From: Sclerotiophoma versabilis
Lineage: Eukaryota; Ascomycota; Dothideomycetes; Pleosporales; Didymellaceae
NCBI GenBank assembly: GCA_012274445.1
Contig: JAAROD010000080.1
Coordinates: forward strand, 2,294,001-2,358,000
Length of the DNA stretch: 64,000 bases
Direction: 5' to 3'
The position numbers and the translations under genes were made by a program. Positions 54,381-64,000 of this stretch are shown here, one piece after another. Within the stretch, counting starts at the first letter, position 1; each line of letters begins with the position of its first letter. The notes under the pieces are model-generated. The model was given only the letters and a program-made list of their open reading frames with translations. It did not search any database and had not been told where the DNA came from.

Positions 54381-55540
54381 TCACAGCTTTGCCTTCTCCC
54401 CATCAAGAACCTTGACAACAAATCCCAACCTCGGAAAATGCACCCTGGCCTTCATCTCCCCCTCCTTCTCCGGCTCAATAACGATCTCCTCCACCCCAGT
54501 CGCTATCAACTTCCCCACGGTCGGGTTCCCCTTCCCCGTATCGTCTGGCGTGACACTCACCACAACCCCTGGCTTTAACCCCCTCTGCAGTTCCAGACCC
54601 TTATGTGGCGACGCTGCAGCAGGGACCAGCATGTTATTCTCCGGCAGAAGTTCAGTTGCTGCAAGTGCCCGCTTCCAACTTCCATCCTCCTCCGGCACCG
54701 CAGTCTCCAAGTCCGGTAAGGAATCGATATAAGCCTCGAACCCGTGGAACCAGCGCCATAAGCCAGGATACCTCTCCTCATTCCACACGCTCGCCGTGAC
54801 ATCTGCGTTGGTATCCAATGTCCCTCCGCCGGTGAGATTGTATATCCCCTTCCCCGCCGCAATATCCACACCCCAGCGAATCTGATAGTACAAACTCACG
54901 TCCGCAAGACTGGGTGTATCGGTGGGGAATACCCATTTGACGGCGCTGCGTAAGGTGGGTTCCAAGAGAGAAAGATGAAGATCGAACGCAGCCAGATTCT
55001 GCGGTACCTTAGCCTTCAATTTCTGCACATCGAGGTTATGCCCGATGAGTTGCGCGCGGTCAGTGCCGAATCGGCTCTCCCAGACGGTATGCGGGATCAG
55101 CCCTGTCGTCGTACGGAAGAGCGGTTTGTCTGTCCAGAATGATGCGAAGCCGCGGGCTAGCGGTCTGTAGTTCCATGCCGACGCCCAGGTGACACCTGGG
55201 TAGATGGTACCGTATTCTGGGGGTGGGAAGTAGTGTTCTAGCGCCTCGATGATGAGAGAGGTGTCGCAGTAGAGGTCTCGACCGATAGCTAGGATTGGGA
55301 TTTTGCGGTAGGATATGCCAAAGGTTTCCAGCAGCAATGGCCGGGGCATCATTGAAGGGACTGTGACGTAGGAGAAGGGGATTTGTTTGATTCGTAGGAC
55401 TAGGCGGACTTTGTTCGTGAATGGACTAGCTGGCGTGTGTAAGCTTAGTAGGCTCCAGTGTTTGTGTAAGGCGTACAATCATAACCGAAGAGTACCACTG
55501 GGGGTAGTTTGGGTTCTTGTTTCTCACTTCCGTATACCAT
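54381..55540 (-). CDS. Glutathione S-transferase-like protein
   Basis: Exons 55477-55540 and 54381-55429 (47-bp intron) encode 370 residues. The start at 55540 gives VVLFGYDSSPFTNKVRLVLR followed by IKQIPFSY, a thioredoxin-fold N-terminal domain of the fungal GST-like type, with RKIPILAIGRDLYCDTSLII (the cis-Pro and Asp-Thr-Ser segment) near residues 65-90. The C-terminal helical part contains DTPSLADVSLYYQIRW. The last about 100 residues (KPGVVVSVTPDDTGKGNPTV) form an extra beta-rich extension seen in a fungal subgroup. Such proteins may conjugate or reduce toxic or secondary metabolites; the SPFT site has serine where some homologues have a redox cysteine. The region upstream to 55773 is open but out of phase, so it is not included. 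Confidence 0.88.
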
Positions 55541-55887
55541 CCTGCTTGTTTCTCTCTTACCTGTAGGTAACTATCAAATTCGAAGAGGATTCCTGTAACT
55601 GAATGTGGGGTGCTTGTGGGGTTATGAATCTGGGCTGCATCCATTGCCCCGCGCTTCGGATCAAGCCCGAGAAGTGCAAGCCGAGGTCTGTCACTATTGG
55701 CATGCAGTTTAGATGGCATGTAGACAGGGCCTCGAAAGTTTCGCTGCAGTGTGATTCGTAAACATTCATTCATACATGTGCACAGATAAGTGCGTCGTTG
55801 CCCCTTCGGTATCGTAAACTAAGCATTCGGCATTATTATTGAGTATGGTTAGAGTTCCCATCATTGCGCCTCTTGAATCTCCTACCA

Positions 55888-58803
55888 TTACCGCCCACCG
55901 TTCATATTATTGTGATTAAACTGACTGGTCCCATGGTCCGTTTGTGGGAAGTCAGGCATTACACCGTTCATGCTGATACCGTCTTCATACCCGTTGTATC
56001 CGGTCATATCTGCCCAATCCCATTCTAGAGTCATGGGCATCTTCCAAAGATCTTGCGGCACATTGTTAAACGTTTGATCAAACTGGCCCATTGCTATCGA
56101 GTTGAGGTTGTTGTTAATTCCGCCGACATCAGCACCTGTCGTCATTGGGAGACCACCCTGTTGCTGGAGCATTTGCGCGGTCATGGCGGGCGAGCCGTAT
56201 TGGCGCATTGGTGTGTTAGCTTGTAGTGAAGCGTGTGTGAAGTTGGGTGAGAATGGGAAGGGCTTTAGAAGTCAGTGTCAGTTACAAGCATCGAAGTGGG
56301 TCTACATACCTCATTGAAGCCATGGAAGTCGGGATTGAAGATCATGCCTTCTTGTTGTGCAGGTTGCTGCTGCGGTGATGGCGCAACACTAGGTGATGAC
56401 TGGGAGTGCGAGTTACGCCGTGTAGACAGTAGCTCGGCTGCTGTAGCTTCTATCTGAGCATCCTGCTCACTGTCACCTTGCTTCCTCTTACGACGCGAAG
56501 CATGTTCCCTATCCGCCTTGTCGAGCACGATAGCTGCGATACGCTCGAACTCAGCGCACACGCTGCACATTCGCTTAACACTTCCGCTGCCTTGCTCATC
56601 GTTTAGCATATTCAAGAAGTTGACAACTAGCTTCATGAGCTTGTGGTCTGATCGGGATCTTGTATCTTGAGGGTTTTGCAATATGTTCGCGAACAACGTT
56701 ACGAGCGCTGTGACAGGGAAGTAGATGACCAACCAAACACAAGATAAGTCCCCCTTAGGAATGTATTTGAGTAGGTGGATCGATGCTCGCGCTGCCTGCA
56801 CGCAAAGCTGTGCTGACATAAAGACACGTGGATTGAGCGGACGGGCGTTGAGGCCTTGGATCGCGAAGTTTGAGAGTCGACTTGTCCAGTACCCGTGATG
56901 CACACTCATGCGATGGATTGTGGTCAGACAATTGTAGTAGCCAAGATGCAGTACCGCAACCTGGAGGATGAGCGGCGTATGCGAAGCCTTGATGTCGTGT
57001 TCGGGCCGGAACTCTAGTGCAATGCCGTCTTTCCAATTCTCCAGCTCTCTGTCCAATTCGCCAATGGTGTTGAGAAGTTCACCGTCCGTCTGTTTTGACG
57101 CTTTGACAGAGTACAATCCCTTGTAGACCTTGCTTTGAATGATGGAGAACGTACACATAAGGCGGAACAAATTCATTGTGCCTTTGCCGTCTGCAAGCGG
57201 GATGTTGCCGATGTTATCTGATGGGAACTCGCTTGGCAGCTCAACGTTCATATCGTCATCGTCCTGGATTGGTGGTCGTCCGGAACGCAAGCAAATGTCC
57301 TTGTCGAGCATGTATGCGATCCAGAATACACGTTTCCGCTGTTCGACTTCGGCATTATTGAGGTTGAAGTTGGCACCCTTCTTATGCAGTCCAATGCTAT
57401 GTGCAAGTCGCATGGCTGTTGCAACGAAGAAGTATGTGGGTTGCGGGTTCGGTGTGCCGAGCAAGAATAAGCCAATACCTAATAGAGCCTGTACACTGAG
57501 CAGGTCAGTGTTGCGCATTGTCAGTTCGACCATGACACTCATAGCATTCTTGAGGTACTGCCACGCCTTCTCGTCCTCTTCTGCTGGTACCAGATTGCTC
57601 ATGACCCGCAGACGATGGGCAAAGGCCAACGCGACGTTCAAGCTGGCCCACCAACCAGACCCCTCGTACGGATCTTTAGAGTAGTGCTTGTCCACGAGGT
57701 GCATGAAGGTCGGTTCGTGGAACAGCGGAAACATGCAATTGAAGTTCTCGAAATAGTCCTTCAGCAGAGAGAGGGCTTCGTGCTTCGGGGGCAGCTGTTT
57801 GTACACTCGGCGCTTGAAGATATCCTGGAATACGTCTGGTCGCCACTGTATCCACTTGTTGTCTTCTACCGCTGCTGTGGAGATCATGTGCTGGAAGGAG
57901 TTGTCGCCGGTCTTCTCGTTTACCCACTGGATGCCCTTGGGTGAAAATATGGAGAAACCCGAGGATGAACCTGGCAGGGTCAGTAGACGGATATGCAAGC
58001 GTGGTGGTACGACATACCAATATATCTGGTCTCGCCATAGTTGTTGGTGACTAGAGAGCACATCATCTCGGCAAGGGCGTCCTCGCCGTCTTTGCCTTTC
58101 CCGGCTGACTGTGTTTCTGGCTCTGGTGATGCTGTGCCGCTTCTTGGGCTTGGGAGAGTCGGTTGGGCCGGTGTGCCATGATTTGTGGGAGTGCCTGATT
58201 GAGGCATTGTCGACTGTCTCCTGTCTTCTGACATGCTCTGTCTGGGCGTGGATGAACGGCCTGCGCGGTCGGCCAAGCGCTTTTCGATGGTCGCAAGGTC
58301 GGTGCTGCCGTCGTCGTCTTCCGGTAGGACACCGGAGAGGCGCATCAGCGACTCCATCCGTGCCAGGCGGTTCTCGAGGCCTTCGATGTACTTGGCGCTG
58401 CACATGTATCAGTCAAGCGTACATGTACTGGGAGTGGCAGTAGACGCACCCTTTTGGCGGCTGGCGCTTCTTCTCGACCTGTGTGAAGATGCACTCTGTC
58501 TTGTAGTTCTGGCAATGTGTGCACGAGGGCATCTTGCCGTCGCACTTGATCTTCTTCTTCCGGCACATGTCGCAGGCCTACGTCCAGTCAGCACAGTCAC
58601 ACTAGCCTCGCGATAGTGTGTACCCTTGCAATCCTCCTCCTCTTTGCGTCGCCCTGGTCGTTGTGGTCGTCCATGTCATCTTGGGCGAACATGTGCTGGG
58701 GAAGCTGCGAAGGGTCGAACTGGCCGCTGCCAAAGATGCGCGGAGGCGGCGGATTCATCATAGGCGGCGGGCCGCCGTAGAAGCCGTCGGGTGAGGTGTT
58801 CAT
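55888..58803 (-). CDS. Zn2Cys6 transcription factor, large (fungal-specific TF domain)
   Basis: Five exons (58624-58803, 58450-58577, 58018-58397, 56310-57970, 55888-56262; introns 46-52 bp) give 907 residues. A Gly/Pro/Asn-rich start leads to [20 protein letters not shown] and [19 protein letters not shown], a complete zinc cluster (about residues 61-87), followed by a linker and coiled coil ([19 protein letters not shown]). The middle homology domain has [34 protein letters not shown] and [20 protein letters not shown]. The tail is Gln/Ser/Asn-rich with a Trp/Asp patch ([15 protein letters not shown]) that looks like an activation region. It is full length for this family. I do not know its targets. 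The 841-bp space to the next gene is a shared divergent promoter. Confidence 0.93.
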
Positions 58804-59644
58804 GATGGCGGGGTGTGCGGATTGGAGAGAAGGTCGAGGTGCAGGTCGCTCCTGCCGGGTGGGTACGGGGCGCGTGGTGTTTTGTGGGAGTGCACGCAGT
58901 CGGGCAAGGGCGGAGCTAACTTCTACGCCAGCTGAAACAGGGCCAGGCAGCTCATCAGCAGGGTCTTGGGGATGTCGTCGCAGACCTGCAGGCGGCCGGA
59001 TAGCGTCGAGCACGACGCGGGTGAGGCAGAAGCTTGTTTGATGTCTTGTCGTGCTGCGCGCGGTGGGGGTCGGGGCGGACCAAGCGCGGAGGTTTGAGAG
59101 CGTTCGGACCTTCGATTTACAAGCAATCCACGCGACTAGGGGCTAGCAGGGCAGCTGTGTAGACTAGCGGGGCGGCCTGAGCTCTTGCTTGCGTCGAGAG
59201 CTAAGCTCCAGCGCGTAGAATATAAATCGTGACTGTCATCCATTGTTCGCACCAAGTACACTTCTAGCCTCTGCATGCAGCCTAGTGCACATCGCTCCTT
59301 CCCGCTTCAGCCAGGTACAGTGGAGCCTCGGCTTCTCCAACGCAATCCGCCTGCAGTTAACAACCCTAACTTGACCTCATCGCCCCCCAGCAATCTGAAC
59401 TCGTGTCTTCGGCTCTTGAACAGCCTGTGAGTATCTCCCACGCCGACACGGTCCATGCTATGCCGGACGTGGAAGAGTTCGGGAGCGCGAGCTACAAATG
59501 GATCTCGCCAACGTTGTGTATTGCGGCTGCGCCACGTTCGTCGCATCTTCATCACTTGGCGCCACCAACTCCTGGCCCTGTACGCTGACTAACGTACAAC
59601 TCCCAGTCCCGCATCCAGCATCCAGCATTTGAGCATTCGCCACA
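58804..59644. promoter_or_regulatory. Divergent promoter between Zn2Cys6 and alpha/beta hydrolase genes
   Basis: 841 bp between start codons, GC-rich near the regulator. No gene seen. A CAAG/CT-rich leader precedes the ATG at 59645. Whether the regulator controls its neighbour is not known. Confidence 0.5.
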
Positions 59645-61339
59645 ATGGCGCCCATGACGGCTGAAGAGCTGCAGAAGCACCCAGAGTACGAGCACACCAC
59701 CTGGAAGCTCAAGCCCGATCAGGAAGGGAAACTTGCTGTCGCCAAGGACCGAGGTGGGCCCGTCAACATCGCCTACGAGGTCCACGGCCATGGCGACCGC
59801 AAGATTGTCGTAAGTACACAACTTTCTCAGTGTTGATACATTCGAGGCATCAGGTGTCGCCATTTTATTGCTGCCTGATCTCCGTACTCGCTGCGGGAAG
59901 CGGCTTCCTGTCACGTTTCGTTTCGGTTGCATTGACCGTCTCAGCCTTCGACCTCGTGTCTCATATGGTCAAGCCACTTTCGCAACAAACCACTCCACTT
60001 TTTGTCCCCACACTTCCTTACTGTCGTATCTCTGTATCGAGGTCATATACTTTCCCGCACCTTGCTTGACCTGTCGCACCGCTCCAAGATGAATCCGCTG
60101 ACATAGGGTAGTGGATCATGGGCCTTGGCGGCATGAAGTATGCCTGGCAAAGACAAACAAAAGACTTTGGACATACCCAAGCAGACAAGTACTCATGTTT
60201 GGTATACGACAACCGCGGTATTGGCGACTCGGACAAGCCCAGAGCACGGTACTCGACATCTGAGATGGCTAAAGATGCCATCGAAGTCATAGACCACCTT
60301 GGCTGGACCCACAAGCGCCAACTGCATGTTATTGGAATCAGTATGGGTGGCATGATCGCTCAAGAAGTAGTAAGTCTGAGTCTCCACATCTGCATTGATT
60401 CCGTGCTGCATGGGCTTCATCAACAGCATATCTGCTCGAAATATTGTTGTTTTGAAGGTACCGGAAGTACAGCTTCCGGTCAAAATGCTACCTGAAACGG
60501 TGTGGTGCAGGCAGCAAACATCGTCGACTTAACGATGAAGCACCACCCTACAACTTCCCGACGTACCTGGCATCTGACCCACTCCGCCCCACCCCCGCAC
60601 GTCTGCCACGTGCTTCAAGCGTCAGACTTTCACATGTCATGAAATGAAGCCGGATCATAGTTATGCGCATACTAACACAACTCAGGCGATGCTGATTCCC
60701 GACCGAATCTGCACCCTCTCCCTCGTCTCCACCGCCGCTGGCGTATTCCGTACAAGCGGCTTCATCGAGAACCTGTACAACCGCGCCAACCTGTTCATCC
60801 CAAAATCAATCGACTCGCAAATTGAAGGCGTGAAGAAGAATCTTTACACACCTGCTTGGCTCGACGCTCCAGACACACTCGAGCCCGTCGTCAAATCGTT
60901 CCCCACCAACGGTGACCGCTTTGCCGCCAACGAGCTCTGGAAACGGCAGCGTCCAGAATACTTTGGCAAGCTTGGTTTCATATCGCAATTGGTTGCTGCT
61001 GGGTGGCATAACAAGTCTCCCGAGCAACTACAGCAGATTGCAAAGACGGTGGGCAAGAAACGCATCATGGTTGTTCACGGTACAAAGGACCAGATGATCA
61101 CCTTTCCACACGGCGTGGTGTTGTGGCGCGGGCTGGAGAAAGGCCAAGGTAAGACAGGAACGGAGAACTGGCTGGGTATCGAGGATGAGGAGGATGTGTG
61201 GCAGGAGGGAGAGGTTGAGAAGCACTTCATTAAGGGGCAGGGACACGTGCTGCCTGCTGAGATGAGGGAAGAGTTTCAGGGCTGGTTCGAAGCATTGATC
61301 GAGAGGGGTGTTAAGCTCAACGAAAGCGAGGGCATTTGA
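59645..61339 (+). CDS. Alpha/beta hydrolase
   Basis: Exons 59645-59809, 60112-60369 and 60686-61339 give 358 residues. The second exon begins WIMGLGGMKYAWQRQTKDFG, the oxyanion-hole region, and contains YDNRGIGDSDKP and the nucleophile elbow GISMGGM (serine about residue 134). The third supplies MVVHGTKDQMI (catalytic Asp region) and IKGQGHVLPAEMREEF (catalytic His). All triad members are present. Homologues are annotated as general esterases/hydrolases; the substrate is unknown. Both introns are about 300 bp (302 and 316), far longer than the 45-70 bp usual in the window, yet the flanking exons join in perfect frame. Confidence 0.92.
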
Positions 61340-62361
61340 GCGGGTGCACTGTTCTGGTTATAAGATGACTACATCGTGTACAACATAGATGGCTGTCCTT
61401 GAAATGGGCTCATGAAACAATCGATCAACGGCGGATGGACTGACGTATTAGAACTACAAATCGAAAGACAAGAATACAATGCTCAATCAAATGAGCCATA
61501 GCCGCAAAACATATGGATCTCTCTTCTTTCAATTCTGAGCATGGCACATAGTGTAGGTAGGTGCCGTTCAAATGCACTGCTAGCCAGAGATCAAACGTGT
61601 TGTCAAAATCAAATCAACATATTGACTCTCATTCATATTGCCAGGTTCGCAGCCACTCTGGTAGTAAAAGACCATTTCATAGTTTCGCGAATATTAATCC
61701 TATGAATTCTCTTATTGCTTGAGAAGATGTGGATCGTGGAGAACTTTTGCAGTTCAACATGTAAAGAATTTGTTCAGGGGGAACTGCTGCAACGGGCTGT
61801 AGTCTTCAAACAGTCAGTTCTTAACGAAGAAGTTCTACAAAGTGGACATTTGCACGCATTCAAAACAGCGATGAATCGAAACTTTGTGAAGAAGAATATT
61901 CAAAACAGTGGCTACTTGGAAAAACGTTCTGAAGTTGGGGTCGAACAGATGGTGGACTTGACTGGAGTAAGGCACAGAAGAAGGTTGGAAGCTGGAATGG
62001 AAACTTTAATGCTCACTCCTCAAGAGACAGGGCCGAGAACATGCGAGAAGTTGTGTCGGCTTTTGAAGTTTCAATGTCCGGTTGGTTCAAGTTTCAGCCT
62101 TCAAGAGGTGGCAAGCCTCGTGAGTAGCATGGTTTGGTGAAGTGTGGTGGAAAGGGAGTAGTGGGTATTACCATATCTTTAATCTTTAGTCGTACCAACG
62201 CAATCCGTAATGCTACTGTTTCGTAGCAGTCTAGACCATGGTTCGCCCGAGTGTTTCAAGTCTTATACAATTCCAACAAACGCCATGCTCATGCAGTGTA
62301 ATCGGGCCATCATATAGTACACATCTTCATACATCTTCACCCTTCTCGCGTATTCATCTGC
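61340..62361. other. Intergenic with an unsupported ORF
   Basis: A plus-strand open frame with its ATG at 61727 runs 137 codons to 62140 (MWIVENFCSSTCKEFVQGEL). It has no recognisable domain and mixed composition, and could be a small gene or chance. The remainder is the 3' flank of the hydrolase and of PAM18. Confidence 0.35.
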
Positions 62362-62781
62362 TTATTTGACCTCCTTCTCAAGCATCTCCTTGGCCTCGTT
62401 GACCTTGGTGGCCAGGTACGGGGAGCCGCCGCGATCGGGGTGGTTGAGCAGCATGAGGGATCGGTGCTTCTTACGGAGGAGATCTTTTGTGACGCCACGT
62501 TCGCTGTGGGCTGTCAGCAACGTGTTCCACATATCTTGTTGTAGCATCTGTTGACGTACGGCATCTCGAGGATCAAGGCAGCCTCCCTGCGCGTCATCTT
62601 GGGCTCAAAGCCACCCTTGTAGAAACTGCGCCCCAGCTTGGAGCCACCAACACCGTTCTTGCGTATCGCAACGAGCGCAGCGCGACCCTGATGCTGTTAG
62701 CTTTTGCCGCTGCAGAGTGGTGGAGAGACGTGCGAAGAAGGCACCTGCGCCCAGACCGAGACCCCACAGCCAGATAGACAT
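62362..62781 (-). CDS. PAM18: PAM18/TIM14 J-domain co-chaperone of the mitochondrial import motor
   Basis: PAM18 stimulates mtHsp70 at the TIM23 translocase. Exons 62734-62781, 62560-62687 and 62362-62503 give 105 residues. It has a short hydrophobic membrane segment ([15 protein letters not shown]), then [40 protein letters not shown] and the J domain with [20 protein letters not shown], including the essential HPD. To keep this conserved frame the first intron (62688-62733) must start with GC (GCACGT) rather than GT; its branch (GCTAAC) and CAG acceptor are normal. The second intron (62504-62559) is canonical. Length and motif order are typical of the fungal family. Confidence 0.92.
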
Positions 62782-63054
62782 GTCGATGTGTGTGTGTGAT
62801 GACTGGTCGCAAGATCAGATGCCAGAGAATGCGCCGGCGTGCAGGTGGTTACGGCGATAGATGCTACGGATGATGGCGCGGACTGCGCAAGTTCGGCGAC
62901 AGGCAAAAGTTGAGGAGCGGCGGTCGCCGTTTCCCCATTGGCTAGTGGTGTGGGGCCGAAGTCTTGGCTATCGAGGGTCCGCTAGAATTTGTTGCGCCCG
63001 CAGTTCACCAACCCTCCACTCCAGGAACTGCCGACAAGGACTTCCACCGGCACC
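62782..63054. promoter_or_regulatory. Divergent promoter of PAM18 and RLP24
   Basis: 273 bp between start codons with no room for another gene. An ATTGG (reverse CCAAT) lies at 62937-62941, a plausible HAP-complex site for either gene. Co-regulation of these two housekeeping genes is inference. Confidence 0.55.
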
Positions 63055-63728
63055 ATGAGAATCGAAACCTGCTACTTCTGCTCGTCGCCCGTGTACCCGT
63101 CGAAGGGTATCACTTTTGGTACGCTTCCACCGCCGACTCTGCTCAAGCATGTTGTGCTAACCAAGCAGTGCGCAACGATGCAAAGGCCTTCCGCTTCTGC
63201 AAGTCAAAATGCCACAAGAACTTCAAGATGAAGCGAAACCCGCGCAAGCTCGCCTGGACAAAGTCCTTCCGTCGCGCGCACGGCAAGGAAATGACCGTCG
63301 ACAGCACCCTCGCCTTCGCCCAGCGCCGCAATATCCCCGTGCGCTACAACCGCGACCTCATGCAGACCACCCTCAAGGCCATGTCGCGCATCACTGAGAT
63401 CCGCGCACGCCGCGAGCGTGCATTCTACAAGGCCCGTATGCGTGGCAACAAGCAGCGCCAGCGCGAGGAGGACCGCAAGCTCGTCGAGGAGAACCAGCAC
63501 CTGCTGCCGCCGAGCGAGCGCTTTGCTGCCCAGCAGCTGGAGGAGAAGGAGCTGGACGTCGATGTTGCCGCCGTCAAGGCCAAGGTCGACAAGAGGCGGA
63601 AGGAGATCGAGCTGGACGAGAGCGAGCTGGACAGCGACCTCGAGGAGACGCTGCCCAAGCAGAAGACCAAGAGGAAGCTGGCAAGGAAGGCTGGCGGTGG
63701 CACAGAGGCTATGGATGTCGATGCCTGA
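63055..63728 (+). CDS. RLP24: Rlp24 ribosome biogenesis factor (L24e family)
   Basis: Rlp24 holds the place of ribosomal protein eL24 on pre-60S particles until Drg1 removes it in the cytoplasm. Exons 63055-63118 and 63169-63728 (50-bp intron, GCTAAC branch) give 207 residues. The start [21 protein letters not shown] and [20 protein letters not shown] supply the four zinc-binding cysteines (CxxC...CxxxC) of the L24e fold. [17 protein letters not shown] and [15 protein letters not shown] are characteristic of Rlp24 rather than eL24. A long basic/acidic C-terminal helix ([20 protein letters not shown]) is the Drg1-interacting region in yeast. The protein ends AMDVDA. It is a well conserved full-length gene. 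Confidence 0.95.
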
Positions 63729-64000
63729 TTTGGTCTGGGTGGACTGAATTCATCGAGCGAAAGCATCACACGGAGTTTGGCGTCAACGGCATTGCGGTAG
63801 ATTACGGTCACGATTTCGATACCACGACAAAAGCATCCATCGTCCCACAATATCGAATCCGCGATTGGGCCTTTTTATTTCACCCTTTTATTTTCCACTG
63901 ATTATGAACGTTCCACGACATCTCGAATAACGTGAGAACCCGAGCTTCTCCGCTTGCTGAGATCCGAGATCGTCGTGCTAACATCGACACTAACAATAGC
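63729..64000. other. 3' flank of RLP24, no gene seen
   Basis: A T/C-rich stretch to the window edge, with no coding signal in the 272 bp available. Confidence 0.5.

Noticed and set aside
55541..55773. Upstream extension of the GST-like protein
   Set aside because: The open stretch is in a different phase from the thioredoxin-fold exon, and the ATG at 55540 gives a complete N-terminus.

Overview
The window is fungal nuclear DNA, most likely a filamentous ascomycete of the Dothideomycetes/Pleosporales type. Genes are interrupted by many 45-70 bp GT-AG introns with CTAAC/CTGAC-like branch sites and lie on both strands without operons. The protein families are ascomycete-typical: Zn2Cys6 regulators, a HET-domain relic, small secreted cysteine-rich proteins, Stb3, CLU1 and a Dal5-type MFS carrier. 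The order-level assignment is inference from protein flavour only. I saw no rRNA, tRNA, CRISPR array or intact transposon.

Layout. 0.3-2.2 kb: two adjacent small secreted proteins sharing a C-CC-C-C-CC-C pattern. 2.6-7.9 kb: EB1/Mal3 microtubule protein, a secreted DOMON/cytochrome b561 protein, an unidentified ORF and an ALKBH6-type dioxygenase. 7.9-10.9 kb: gene-poor. 10.9-13.9 kb: FAD monooxygenase followed, probably fused in frame, by a multi-pass membrane domain. 14.6-20.7 kb: DUF1295 membrane reductase-like protein, DNA topoisomerase III and an Stb3-like Sin3-binding protein. 21.7-32.6 kb: accessory island with a broken HET gene, a degenerate ankyrin-like gene, other fragments, and one secreted Lys/His/Asp-repeat protein whose repeat tract is cut by a stop codon. 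32.6-44.8 kb: conserved block with MFS transporter, L-rhamnose mutarotase family protein, two multi-pass membrane proteins, CLU1 and a mitochondrial P-loop ATPase. 46.3-50.7 kb: a second ankyrin-like gene carrying one internal stop, an MDR oxidoreductase and a RidA protein. 50.9-58.8 kb: regulators (a C2H2 factor with a one-base frameshift, divergent from a Zn2Cys6 factor only 195 bp away; a second Zn2Cys6 factor) and a GST-like protein. 59.6-63.7 kb: alpha/beta hydrolase, PAM18/TIM14 co-chaperone and Rlp24 ribosome-assembly factor.

Co-operation. Most genes are independent housekeeping genes. CLU1, the P-loop ATPase and PAM18 all serve mitochondria. The FAD monooxygenase/membrane pair resembles tailoring enzymes of terpenoid-type secondary metabolism but no core synthase is nearby. 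The main unusual signals are two GC-AG introns inferred from conserved reading frames (TOP3, PAM18), a 12-nt micro-exon between two introns with identical starts (MFS gene), and a family of decaying ankyrin-like paralogues. Exon boundaries were worked out by hand from splice sites and reading frame; transcript data would settle the doubtful ones.
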